Assembly: GCA_029298735.1 (NCBI GenBank)
Contig: JANSLP010000049.1
Span: forward strand, 93,264 to 157,263
DNA length: 64,000 nucleotides
Source: Ophiostoma sp. CBS 140.51
Lineage: Eukaryota; Ascomycota; Sordariomycetes; Ophiostomatales; Ophiostomataceae
Reading direction: 5' to 3'
Below, one piece after another: positions 33,392-45,078 of the stretch. The number at the start of each line of letters is the position of its first letter. Position 1 is the first letter of the stretch. The notes under the pieces are model-generated. The model was not told the origin of the DNA. It ran no database searches and worked only from the letters and a program-made list of their open reading frames with translations. The translations under genes and the position numbers were made by a program.

Positions 33392-36300
33392 TTGGAAGGG
33401 AACGATGCTGAAAAATAAGAGTGCAAAAAGTCAGAAATTTAGTGATAGATAAAATTTGGTGATCAAGAGGGCTAGAGAGGAGAGACGAGGAAGAATATTC
33501 GGTTGTGGGACTGACAATTTGAGCTCATTTTATATGACGAGATGGCCCTCCATTCGAGGAAGGAGCAAATGTCCTGGAAAACTTGTCAAGGAAGGAGCGA
33601 TGCATGAGGAGTGAGTCGCGACTGTCATCTCTAGTATTGTTTAGATGCTGTTGACTTTAAAATCAGGAAAGAGCGGGTGACTTGTAGGTAAGGTGTGGGT
33701 CCCGTCCGTTTGCTCTTGCTGTCATCAACAATGATACAGAGCAAAAAGTGATTCAGGACTGACATGAATTCGAGGAGGATGTCGAGGCCTGCAATGTGGT
33801 TAATACCAGTTTCTTCAATAGCAACACATCAATACTGACAATTGCAATGAATAGCAAACATGAATGGTCCTCGACACGCAATCCGAGATAGATTCGACAT
33901 CAATGTCTCAATGGCCACAATGTGGTACTGGTAGGAAGAATGACGAAAAGAACTCATTTCGATGGCCAGGTTGGCCATCAGTCGAAAGAATTCATATACA
34001 CTGCCTCCTAAAAGTTTTCGACTAATTTTTATATGAGAAGAATGAGGTCATTCGTCAGGAGCGTTAAATGTTTCTACACACGGAATCCCTGATGAATAAA
34101 TGTCTATTTAAAGATACGATTTTTTTTTTTAAAAAAAAAAGAAAGAAAAAGAAAAAGAATAAAAACACCAGAGGGACGGTGAATAGTATACTATAACCCC
34201 AAAACCTTTTGTTGTCAAAAGAATGTTCAGATTTAGACGCTGATTGAATTAAACGGTTCTCGAAATTCCGCGTCGTGACGGTCGGCTTTGGCTTCACCTT
34301 CTCATCACCAGGTTGGCAGTTGACACAGACCCCATAGCTAGGTGATTGAATGACTAGGTACCGCAAATCCTACTCACCATTCGTTCATTTTCATTTTATC
34401 CATGCGTAATTCTCATGTTCAAATATTTATGTTTTTGATAAGCAATATATAATAGAGACATCTTCTCTTGAGTTGTTGCTGATTTCATGACGAAAGTTGA
34501 ACTGACGTTGAACATGATCATTCACTCTTACTCATCCATATCGTTTTGTATCATGGCATCGCGTCACGAGACAACCGCAAATGGCACCGCCTGCTTGGGC
34601 ATATTATTGGGCAATTTATGGAGGGCTGCACGACGTACGGAGCGAGCATGTTCTGTGGATAGGGCAAAAGTGTTCGAGACAACTGCTTGGGGCCCGGGCC
34701 CCTGTCATGGACCCAACACATGCAACATGTTTTGTCTTGGCAGCCCCCAACGGCCATTGACAGAAAAGGGGCATCCTGGAGCCCACTGTTGAACTCTTCT
34801 TTTTCTGTTCTTCTCTCGCCTCTATGCTTCCTCGATGCGATGCTCGATGACCTTGATCGAGGCCGCGCAAGCTATTGTTCTTTTTCTTCTTCTTTTTCTC
34901 TCGAATTCCTTTTTAATTCAAGGTCACGCATGCGGTCGTTTTCTTGTCGACCCAAAAAAGTTGGTCGGCGGCTGCTCGACGGTGACGATTGGCTGTCGCA
35001 GTTGCGCTGGTGCGCTGGCGGATTCGATTCAAATCCTCTGGAATTGGGGCTTAACCTGACATGGTGAAGAGACTGTTATAGTTTGTGGCCTTTTTATGAG
35101 GGATAATTGTGTTGGTTGTGGGAGAATTCTGTATTTGTCCTAGTCCTCGATTCCTAGTTTTACCAAGAACCCTGGTTACATGACCGGACACCTTCTGACA
35201 GAGATCGTGGCGAGTGGGTGTGCTGAGCAGCTGTTGTGTAGGTGCAATGGACAAGAAATGAGGGACGAGGGCGCATTCTGTGATTTGGCCATGTATTTTT
35301 AGACCTAGCCGAGCCCAATAATTCCCAATTTGTTCTTACGCATTTCGATCGAAAAAGAGTGGTGAGAACGATATTGCGATCCGGCAATGTGGGCGGCAAA
35401 GACGAGCGTCGGGTGCAATCTTGTCGGGTGGCTTGCATTCACAGATGATTGGCCTTAATGGCGGCCGGTGAAGACAATCACGGGATGTCATGAGAACTTG
35501 TGTCGACAAACGGGAGGACAATTTCCTTTTCACAAATATTGAAAGATATTTTAAGAACAAATCATCCGTCATCCGCGTGACGGCGAGCATTTAGATGGCT
35601 AGTTGACGACTGTCCACTACTGCAGTGTGAAGGCGCTATGCCGCTTTGATGCATTTCCCACCGAATGATGTTGACAGGCGGTGACAGAAATCCTGACCAG
35701 ACGGAACGACAAGAAAGGACAAGAAAATGTCAAGAAAAGATAAGACCGACAAGCAAAAACAAGCTCATCTATTCTCGACGATCGGATAAGTCGGACGGGT
35801 GACAGAAGAGTGGGAAAGGAGAGAGAGAGAGAAATAAGACGGGCCTTGAAATGGGGTGTCGTTGTTATGCGAAAGAGAAGACGAGAGCAGAAAAAGCCCC
35901 ATCTTTTGCAGCTGTCATTCGTTTTTGTTGTCTGTCGTCTGTCGTCTTGTCGGGTCCATACCATCATACCATCGCTCTTTTCTTTGCTTTGACATACCGG
36001 CCTCTGGAAACATGGGTGTCTCAGCCAGAACGGGGACGGATAGGAAAAGGGAACAACAAGAAGAAATGTTAGAGAACACTGACCATAACCAACAAAATCA
36101 TAACAAACCATCAGTTTTCCAATGTTTATTCCTCCTATTTCGTCTCTCACGGACTGGAGTGTCGTACTCGAGATGACCAAACGGGTTAGCAGCGAGGGGG
36201 TCGCTTTTGTATGGAGTTGGGGCGATCCAGGCTGTCCTGAGACAAGCTTTGTTAGAGAGCAGCCCGGGCCGCCTTGCGATTTTGGTACTCCGCCTCTCTC

Positions 36301-37143
36301 TCTCTCTTTTGCCCTCTTTTGTCTTCACTCGCTTCCTCTCCTTCTTTTTCTGTTTCCCATTCTCTTCTGTAGGTTCTCACCTTCTATTTTGTTTATCGTG
36401 CCATTCTCTGTGCCGGATTGCCATTGCGCGGGTCCTTCAGTCCTTCAGTGCGCACCCTCCAAAATATCGTCGTAGTCTCTCCCCACTTATGACAAGGCCC
36501 ACTCGTATTGGACGGAGCAGTTTCGTTTGTGCCTTCCGGGTGGTGCGACGCATCAAACGACGGGGGTCAACAGTACGTCGTAGAGAAAGAGACGATAGTA
36601 GACTGTAGTATCGTACTCGCAAAAGCAAAAGGGGACGGAGCAGGAGACCAGAAGGAGAATGAGAAGAAAAATGGCAAGATGGAAAAGTGGGCAGACAGGA
36701 CGGGAAAGGGGCTTGTCCAGACCGTAAAACAGGATGGGAGTTTCGAAGGCAGACATGGTATTTTGCGAGAATGGGATCTTTCTCCTTTTTGACTGCGTGT
36801 ATGCCCACTTCCGACTCTACTACTCTTTCCTCTCTTTTCTCTCCTTCTTCCTTCTCTTTCGTTTTTCTTTTTCGTCTACACTTTGTCACATCGCCAACCT
36901 TTTTTTCTTTTCAACCTCATCCCATTCGTTCTGTTCTCCTTGGCTGGCCGTGGAGCGGTCGTCAATTGCTGGTCAATATTTTCATTCTTTCAACCCTTTT
37001 TTCTTCACTTCTTTTCGTCGTCTTTTTTGTCTTTATTCTTTTGATTTTCTCGTCCTTTTTCTCGTCATACATCAACTTCGCAAGATATATACCACTCCCA
37101 CAACAAAGCTACTCATAACGATAACCCACAACAAATCTTCACC
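33392..37143. other. 3.7-kb gene-free stretch
   Basis: No supported gene. 33558-33598 carries the paired GCTCCTTCC boxes upstream of copy B. 34120-34140 is a T11A10 run followed by an A/G tract. 36290-37140 is pyrimidine-rich and probably the promoter and leader of the gene at 37144. Open frames of up to 187 codons on either strand have no domain or codon-bias support. Confidence 0.45.
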
Positions 37144-37410
37144 ATGGGTCAAGCATTCTCCGTCGAGTTTCCCGATGAGTCGGCCGATGTCATCAGCAAG
37201 CAGGACGCCCTCTCCGAGCTTATCCTCGCCATCTGCTGGGGCGGCACCTTTTATATCATTGGCATGATCTTTACCGCTGTCCAGATCATTGACCGGTGGC
37301 GGGGCCCGCGCGACGACAACCCGACAAACTTCTTCTCGGTGTTGGGAGCACTCATATTAGCCATTCCCTGGCCAGCCGTGCTGGTGATTTTGGCCATGAG
37401 TAGTCATTAG
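37144..37410 (+). CDS. Small two-helix membrane protein, function unknown
   Basis: This 88-residue protein has a short acidic N-terminus (MGQAFSVEFPDESADV), a first transmembrane helix at about 28-49 (LILAICWGGTFYIIGMIFTAV), a short loop with DRWRGPRDDNPTN, and a second helix at about 65-86 ending in a very short tail. The N- and C-termini are probably on the same side. The start context is strong (cttcaccATGG) and it is preceded by a CT-rich leader. There is no intron. I know no family for it. The hydrophobic periodicity and clean start argue that it is expressed. Confidence 0.7.
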   Translation: MGQAFSVEFPDESADVISKQDALSELILAICWGGTFYIIGMIFTAVQIIDRWRGPRDDNPTNFFSVLGALILAIPWPAVLVILAMSSH

Positions 37411-38807
37411 GGCACGTTGGCGATGGACAACAATACAATCTCAGTGGAGGGACAAACGATATCGACACGACAGAAAACCAGAAAAGAAAACAACAAGGCT
37501 TGAGAACATCAAGAGGGTCCGACGAGGAGGATGAACGACTGAACAAAGGACGAAAGCGGAAAGCAGAAAGTGGAGACGACATCATAAAGAATCATCAACA
37601 TCATCACGAGCCATCAATATCCCCGTCGTCAATTCGAAAATCGACAGCCACGATATACTATCAGGCCGGCACAACTTCCATTGATTTGACTGAAGTGTCC
37701 GGAGAGTACCACAACAGCGGTTCGTTGGCGTCAGCGCTACTGTTATTGGCGTCGATCTGGCGTCCACTCTTGGACAACATTCAATACAGGTCTGCGAAGA
37801 TGGGTGTTATTATGTAGTATTGCCATTGCCACCCATGCTATTGTACAACAACGGGCTTGTCAACAGATGATGTTGATGGTTGTTAATGATGGCGATGGTG
37901 ATGAGAGGATTGGGGGCCGTGAACGGGATGGATAGAGTGAGTGCAGGCGGCTGGCGGCAGGATATGAGGGCGTAGGGCCTGGCCAACAACCAACGGCCCG
38001 GAACGTTGGAGAGGGGAGGCAAGGTTTCTTTTACATATGGGTTGTTGGAGCCTTTTCTTTTACATTTTCCCTTACCCCCTATTTTCATTATCGTGTTTTA
38101 TTTATCATTTCTTTTTTAACTATGCTGGACTTTATGTCATATCCAGCAATTAACTTTTTACAAACAGGCCGATCTTTCGTGACGCGGTACATATACGTCT
38201 TTCATGTGACATGGACTTCTACCGAACTCCGTCCAAAGGTACTTTATTGATGTCAATCCCGCACCGCAGCCGGTGGTATAAGAATCTGGCCGGAGGGCGC
38301 CGGTGGCTGGTTGAATCGCGCCGGTCCCGATCTAAATGTTGTTCCGTTGACGTAATGCCGTTGCCCTAGCTTTGGTAGATTTTTCGTTGAAGGAAGCTTC
38401 TCGCCTCACATCACAAACCAACAGACAGCTCTCAATTGGCACCGACTCAGCGCCACCATATTTTTCATACCTCCTTCGATCGATACTCGTCATTGTTCAC
38501 GTTGTCGTACAAGTACCCCCTTCTTTTCCCCTGTGGCCCCTCGAAACACTCAAACACGAAGATTCTGCAACTCCTTCCCTTCTTTTCCAGATAAAAAAGC
38601 TTGAACGCGCACCGACCAGTTCAAACCGTGTTTTATCGCAGTGGGGCCACATTTTTCTCTGCCCATCAACCATCAATCGCATAAGGTCGTCAATCGTCAC
38701 TTTAAAGTTCTCATCGATCGCCAAGGCTCACTTCTCCCGCATCATCTACTCAGTACACACCTGCAACATCTCACCAATTACAACCCTCCCCCCTCCCCCC
38801 TCCCCTC
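37411..38807. other. Intergenic region upstream of the MDR oxidoreductase
   Basis: No gene is seen. It contains the GCCGG cluster listed next. The last 400 nt are CT/CA-rich and probably leader. A 264-codon open frame that overlaps the start of the oxidoreductase in another frame is a shadow. Confidence 0.5.
38269..38324. promoter_or_regulatory. Cluster of four GCCGG motifs around a TATAA
   Basis: GCCGGTGG, GCCGGAGG, GCCGGTGG and GCCGGTCC occur within 56 bp, with GTATAAG between the first two. It lies about 480 nt before the oxidoreductase ATG. Clustered CGG half-sites suggest control by a Zn2Cys6 factor; this is inference. Confidence 0.35.
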
Positions 38808-40052
38808 ATGTCTTTCCTCACCTTTTCGGCATTCACCAGCTTGTTGACTGCCTGTACCGCCATCCTCATTGCCCAGCTCTACACCCGCTCACCGCTCGCC
38901 GTCCGTCATCGCAACACCGCCCGCTCTGTCAAGATGAAGTCGTGGGAAGTCGTCAAGAACTCAGACAAGCCCAGCGAGGCTCTGCGGCTCAAGGACGACG
39001 GTGTCGAGACCGACCACGCCAACCCGCTGGCCACCCTTCCGCGGCCCAAGGGCGGCGACATTACCATCAAAGTGTCACACGCGGGGCTCAATCCGGCCGA
39101 CCTGGCCTTCATGGCCAACATCCCCAGCTGGGTTCCCTTCCGCCGCCGCCCCACACCGGCCATTGACTTTGCCGGCACGATTGTCGCCATGGGCCCGCAG
39201 GCTGCTTCGTCCAAGGGCCACAAGGGCGCTGCCAAACCGCTGGCGATTGGTACCCGCGTCGCCGGCTGTCTGACCGTGCCGTATGTCGCCACGGGCCACG
39301 GCGGCCTCACGGAGTATCTGACCGTGCCCGCCGACATGGTCGCTCGCCAGCCGGACAATCATACCAGTGTCGCCTCTGTGGGCCTGCTGGGCTGCGCGGG
39401 CCAGACTGCCCACCTGTGCGCCACCGACAGCCACGCCCGCGATGCTTTCGCTGCTGCCACGAAAGAAGGCCGTCGGCCTCGTGTCTTGATCAACGGCGCC
39501 AGCGGCGGTGTTGGCTCTCTTCTGATCCAGATCAACAAGTCTAAGTCCCGTGACGCCCACGTCACGGCCGTCTGCTCCGGTCGCAATGCCAAGTTTGTAC
39601 GTGCTCTGGGCGCCGACGAGGTTGTCGATTACACGCAGCACAAGTCGTTGCCAGAGTACTTGGCGACGGCGTACGCCGACAACAAGTTTGACTTAATTTA
39701 CGACTGCGTCGGTAGCCAGCCGCTCTACCTCCAAAGCCCTTCCTACCTGCAGCCCAAAGGCGCCGTGCTGTGCATTGTCGGCGGCGGTCAGGGCAGTGCA
39801 CCGTTTGTGCGTAACAAGCTTCTGCCCACGTTCCTGGGCGGCACACCGCGGGCGTACAAGCTGCTGGCGCTGTTCCCGTCGGGCGAGCAGGCGCGGGCGG
39901 CGGCCGGTATGGTCGAGGAGGGTACCATCAAGGAGATGCCAATCGACACGGTGTTCCCCTTTGAGGAAGCTGTGGCCGCGTACGAGAAGCTGGCGACGAA
40001 GCGGTCGCGCGGTAAGATTATCGTTCAGGTCGACCCGACTGTGAAGGAGTAA
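38808..40052 (+). CDS. MDR-family quinone/zinc-type oxidoreductase
   Basis: This is a 414-residue NAD(P)H-dependent reductase of the medium-chain dehydrogenase/reductase superfamily, closest in layout to the quinone-reductase/RTN4IP1 branch. The GroES-like N-terminal domain runs from about residue 45 (ITIKVSHAGLNPADLAFMANI at about 85-105; IDFAGTIVAMG). The Rossmann motif INGASGGVGSLLIQ is at 228-241, then ALGADEVVDYTQH at 266-278. Catalytic-zinc ligands are not evident, so it is likely zinc-independent. The first 25 residues are hydrophobic and may be a membrane anchor or organelle signal. An ATG at 38934 (MKSWEVVK) would give a soluble 372-residue form. It is convergent with the secreted-protein gene, 162 bp away. 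Confidence 0.87.
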   Translation: MSFLTFSAFTSLLTACTAILIAQLYTRSPLAVRHRNTARSVKMKSWEVVKNSDKPSEALRLKDDGVETDHANPLATLPRPKGGDITIKVSHAGLNPADLAFMANIPSWVPFRRRPTPAIDFAGTIVAMGPQAASSKGHKGAAKPLAIGTRVAGCLTVPYVATGHGGLTEYLTVPADMVARQPDNHTSVASVGLLGCAGQTAHLCATDSHARDAFAAATKEGRRPRVLINGASGGVGSLLIQINKSKSRDAHVTAVCSGRNAKFVRALGADEVVDYTQHKSLPEYLATAYADNKFDLIYDCVGSQPLYLQSPSYLQPKGAVLCIVGGGQGSAPFVRNKLLPTFLGGTPRAYKLLALFPSGEQARAAAGMVEEGTIKEMPIDTVFPFEEAVAAYEKLATKRSRGKIIVQVDPTVKE

Positions 40053-40214
40053 GCTTGCGATGGCGGAGAGTTGACGTTTTGATGTATCTTGGTTATCATG
40101 GAGTCTGGAGTGTTGGATATCAAATTGGACTGCATTGGCTGGATTCAACTGTATCATATGAATTATATTTCTCGCATTTAAAATCGAATATCATCCGCAT
40201 CGTTTCTCGCCTTA

Positions 40215-40997
40215 TCACCCATTGCACGGCAAACAGTCATGGCGATGGTCCATTGTGTCACAAGGTTCCAGCAACTGCTCGTAGTAGCCCATGCTGTCGG
40301 TGCATACCCGCCCGATGGCCACCTCTCTCGTGTCATTGCCGGCTAACTTGCCCAACTTGCTCGTCCCGTCGCCGCGCTTGTGGCACCACCATAGGTCCCA
40401 ACCCTCCACCCGCCGGATCTTGCACTGGCTGTGACACGCTGTCGTCAAACCGTGCTCGATGCACCGTGTGTCTTGCTTGAGGTTGGGTGTCGCGCATTTG
40501 ATGTCGTTGCGGTCGTTGGTCCGGTCACATGCAGACGGTGCTTGTCCCACCGCAAGGTCCGTCGGCGATGTGTCCCAAAGCACCCACGTCGATGTGACTG
40601 TGCGAGGCTCGACAGGGGTGGCTGTCAACGGGCTTCCTGTCGGTGCCAGGCGGCCCTCCGCATCGATGTGTGCCGAGTACAGGTCACGGCTTGTAATGGC
40701 TGTCTGGAGCATTGTGTAAGGGAAGTTTGCCGGGTCGGGGCTCGACGGCCACGGCTCGTAGATGGTGACGGTCTGGACGGTGACAGTGTCTGCTTTAGCG
40801 GTGCCGGTTGGTATCTCACTCGTCTTGGCCGTCAATGTCCGTGACCAGATGCGCGTTACTGTCGTGGGATATACAGTTGCGCCCTTCCATGCTGGTGGTG
40901 TCGTTGGCGTGGATGCCGAGGACGAAGAGGATGATGCAGCTCCAGCGTGAGCGCCGAATAGAGCCAGCATTTGCAATGAAAGTATTGAAGCCTTCAT
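40215..40997 (-). CDS. Secreted cysteine-rich protein, effector-like
   Basis: This 260-residue protein starts at ATG 40997 with a signal peptide (MKASILSLQMLALFGAHAGA), followed by a Ser/Thr/Pro-rich stretch, a beta-rich middle (TVTRIWSRTL, TVTVQTVTIYEPW, TVTSTWVLWD), and a C-terminal 105 residues with ten cysteines, enough for five disulfides. An in-frame ATG at 41039 would put 14 residues before the signal peptide, so the inner start is preferred. I do not recognise a domain. Size, secretion signal and cysteine pattern fit fungal secreted effectors or wall proteins, but no role can be shown. Confidence 0.75.
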   Translation of the reverse strand: MKASILSLQMLALFGAHAGAASSSSSSASTPTTPPAWKGATVYPTTVTRIWSRTLTAKTSEIPTGTAKADTVTVQTVTIYEPWPSSPDPANFPYTMLQTAITSRDLYSAHIDAEGRLAPTGSPLTATPVEPRTVTSTWVLWDTSPTDLAVGQAPSACDRTNDRNDIKCATPNLKQDTRCIEHGLTTACHSQCKIRRVEGWDLWWCHKRGDGTSKLGKLAGNDTREVAIGRVCTDSMGYYEQLLEPCDTMDHRHDCLPCNG

Positions 40998-43900
40998 CTT
41001 GTAGTTATTGCAAACGTTCAGCTGCCACAAAGCATTCATTTTTGACTCGTGGGGACGATCTTAGAAAAGGTCATGCCAGCACATGCTGTCTTTCCTTTCG
41101 CAGTTCACGACACTTGTGCGTTTTGGCAAAGCTTCATCTTGCCACCTCATAGCGACAGCTGGCCGGTTTAGGCTCGCTGAGTTTGAGAATAAATTAATCT
41201 GTCGTTGCCGTCACTGCTGGCATTAACATATGCGCCGCCTCGGCATAAAAAGTATCCTTTCTGGTCGTTATTCTTATATTTAGGCGGTATTCACACTTGT
41301 GAGAAATGCCTGCAAACAACAAGTGACACCTGTTTGCCCGTGTTAGTCAGCTTTTGGACGACCCTCTCGTTTCGGCAAAAAACCTCCACAGTCAATATTC
41401 TCGGATTCGTTCGTGATGCTCGCTTTGAGGAGTTGACAAGCGAGGAAGAACGAAGCAATGAAATGGGAACACTTTGGGTCACGGCTCTTCTTTTCGGTGT
41501 TGATTTGTTGTGAGCTATTGCCAGCTCTTGCAGCTATTGCAGCACTTGTTATTGATGCTGCAGGCATACGGAGTACTCATGTTGTCGTGCTGCACTGGTG
41601 CACACGCTGGGGCCTCCTTCCCCATATGGCGAGGACCATTGGGATCCTGCAAAGGACACAAATGACTGCAAGAGAGGATAAAAAAACCAGCTCAACCGTT
41701 GTCGGCAAATCCTGCCGGTGGTAATTCCAGCAAGTTGTCAGTCATGCGATGTCAGCTTGGTCTGCAGTTAGTGCTGCATAAGTGGTGCAGATTCCAGCAC
41801 GCGCGAGAGCCGCCTTTGAAAGTGGTGAGTGCGGTGTATGCGGCGTACTTCTTGTTTTCTAGAAGCAGGGCCGAACTCTTCTTGTTGACTTTGGAAGCAA
41901 AGAGCGAGAGCGAGCAAAAATGGCAGTTTTTGACGACCCTGCTTTTTTTTTAACAAGTCTGTCTTGACAAGAAGGATCCAAAGACCCAGGATCCAGGAAG
42001 ATCGTTATCCTAGTGATGCACGAAACCGACACGCCGACAGGCCGGGTGACAAGGTGAGGCGAGAGGACGTTTTCGAGGATGCGGGCAAGAAATGAAAAAG
42101 TGAGACGTAAAAAAAAAAAAGAAACCGACAAAGGGACCGGGGGAATGACAAGAGAACGGCACGATGAACACAGACCACTTTTTCCAACGGCGGTTCCTGC
42201 CTGCGTTCCCGCAGGCACAGGCACCAGTTTGTGTCGTTGTCTGGTACCCTAAATGATTGCCGTGCACGACAGAAGCAACGAAAGATGAGTTGTCAATTTG
42301 ATTTTGATGACACGAACGGGATTGGACAGAACGTGCTGGACAACTATTGGGACGGTGTGAACGATGGTCGACAAGTTGAACGTCTTTCACCGTTATTCTG
42401 TTGTCCGTTGTCTCGATGTGAACTTTGATTCCTGCGAACAGGTGACGGTGACAGTGACAGTGACGACAGGATGGCGACGACTGGCTCCTGTCTCCTGCTT
42501 GCCTGCTTTCGGCCCCTTGCCCATTTCTGTTTTGGGTGGCTGTCTTTGCTCTCCGGCCTGCAGTAGTGGGCTGCCATCGCCTGCAGTCGCTTGCATCGTG
42601 TGCATCGCGTGCATCGTCTAACGGTCAACAAGCGTCGGAGGACGGACGACAAATAGAAAATCAATGGGCGATCCTTCTCTTGAGCCCCTTGAATCCCTCG
42701 AGCCCCTCTACCCAGAGGCTCGTCACGGAGGACGTGCCACCTGCCAAAAACAAGCGGCAATGCATCACGGCAAACTCGGTTTAGTGGCCGGGGCTTTTGT
42801 GAGATTGTCGATGCTGTCCTCGGCGACTTCGATACCCTGAAGCGTTAGCGGCTGGGCGAGTCCGTCGGGCCCTTTTGGGGCCACTTGGTGCCACTGGGGT
42901 CACGGAGACAAGGGGAAGCTACTTGGAATTGTCCGAGCGGCTCAGACAAACAGTTGAAGTGGGCAAACAGCACGACACTCGTTCATTCTGGCATTCTTAC
43001 GTTTCTCGTTGGTTGTTGGATGTTTGTTCTCCCACTTTTTTTTTTCTTTGTGACGGGCAGCCGTTGGCTTTTGGCACCGTTGCATCGTCGTATTGCGTAT
43101 TTGGTATTGCTTTTTTGGTGGAGGGAGGGAGGAGGGTGGGATGTTGGTTTTCGGCGTTGGTCTTTCAAGTGTGGACTTGCTGTGGCCCTGGTGGTCCTTG
43201 TCCATCCTTGCTTCTGGCTGCAACTTGCAGCTTTCCTGCCCTCTCTCGGGACCCCTCCGCTCTCTCCATTCCTCATTCCTGCGGGAGGGGAGAAAAAAGG
43301 TTCAACGGTCACCGATGCAGAAAGACATAGAATACGACGTCGCGATGGACGGCCAGCTTTTCTTTGTCACTGGGCACTTTTCTTCGTCATGATGGGTCAG
43401 TTAAAACCAATCAAAATCAGTGAAAAATGCAGGCATCTCAACGCAAGGTCGGCACAAGAAGGATGAACAAACAAAGCATGCAAAGTACCTCGTACAAGGA
43501 AGCCATTCCTGGACTCGAGGAAATGAGTGCGGACTTGCCCCGTCCAACAGGTACTCTCCCTGCATGTTTCTTGCTTTCATGCCTCCGGCGTTGCATCGTG
43601 GGCTGTTGGACAAGCTCTAGTCTTGTCCGGTCTTGTCTTGATTTGTCCAGTTCTGACCCTTCTCGTCGATGATTGAATCAACGGCTGTGGAGTCCCACCG
43701 CGCCATGGATGGACCTTGAAGCTCTGACCGTCGCAGAAACTCAACGGTTTCCCCGGGTGGGGCCGCTTGTCGCCAATCTCCAGGAAAAGACCAAGTGGAA
43801 GTGAGAAACGGCAACAGTGTCCGGGCGTGAAAAGTGAAATTGAGGACAACGAGATGGGAAGAGAAACATTGTGTTTGGAAAGACGAGAGCTGCAAGAGCC

Positions 43901-45078
43901 TCTGAGGAATAGGGGCTAGATGTTCGTTCGTGCCTTCCTGATGTGCTTGGTCCAGTGCTTCAGTATGCATCGCAACTGCCGCGGTTGGACAATGCCCGTT
44001 CTAGGCCCGACAGAAAAGAGCGACCGTCCGAACGGCGGCCCTGTATGATGTGCAAAATAGACTCGGTTCTAGCAGGAAAGAGTGAAAGAGAAGTTCTCAG
44101 CTGGAGGCATGCACACACTGCCAGCAACAGAGGGAAAGAAGCAAGTGCCAGTCGCTTGTTTCGCACCCGGGAGGAAAATAAATTATGAGATCTGATAAGA
44201 ACCAAAGCGGACACAAAAAAAAGCCAAAACGAGACTGCATCGTAACCTTGCTCCATATTTCTTCAACGGTGCATCCTTCCTGTTGCCCACTCTGCCACTT
44301 TCTTCCCTCTTCCTTTTCACACTCCTTTCTGAAATAATACCTCCCAGCCACACACCCCTCCAAAACCAAAAGTCTATTTTCTTACAGCCCTCCGAGTATT
44401 TTGTACCTCGAGTCTCGTCCACATTCCGGAAATCTCAGTATTCGGACCAGCAATCAAAGCACCTTGACTGTGCATATCGTCCCAGTATCCAGTTAGGTGA
44501 ATAGAGTTTGGTCCAATCCCGTCTCTGGCAGACAACGACCACTCTCGCTTCTCTCTTGCACTTGCAGCAGCTCCAGCCAACAGACGCATAACACAGTCCA
44601 CCCCCCTCCCCAGAGGTCCCAGGAAGTCTCGCCGACCGTTACAAAGAACGACCGTTGCAGAAAGTGTCATCCCGCAGCCGTTGAACGCAGCAGGAAGATC
44701 AGGGGAGGGGTGTCACAAACTGCCATGGCTGCTGAGCGTGGCAAGCGGTTCCGACGAGGGCTTGGCCAGGTTACCCCTATTTTTGTGTGTTGATCCATCG
44801 TGTGCCGGTCGTTACACTTGGTACTATCCTGCACACACACATACATACTCCTTGAGGCTGTTCTTTGTGCTGTCCATCATCCGCTGGGAGCCCGTGTTGC
44901 CGCCCTCTCCCTCCCCATGACACCGGCAGCCACCACTGGCCCTCAACTCCGGATCGAATATATTTTCACTCACACGTAACATCTCGACGATGAAGACAAC
45001 AAAACAACACTCTTCTCTCATCTCTCACATTCTCTAACCTTCACACATCTCGCATCCCTTCTAACTATCGCCACATCC
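40998..45078. other. 4-kb gene-free stretch
   Basis: No supported gene. Notable sequence: a GACAGTGACAGTGAC microrepeat at about 42440-42470, a GCCTGCG/CGCAGGC hairpin at 42199-42216, and A- or T-runs at about 42110 and 43035. CT-rich, CACACA-containing sequence before 45079 is probably leader of the regulator gene. Confidence 0.45.

Noticed and set aside
34120..34160. T11A10 run and A/G tract as a possible terminator or processed-gene tail
   Set aside because: No gene or retro-copy adjoins it; simple low-complexity sequence is enough.
38372..39166. 264-codon plus-strand open frame overlapping the MDR oxidoreductase start
   Set aside because: It runs through the leader and then in the wrong frame of the oxidoreductase.
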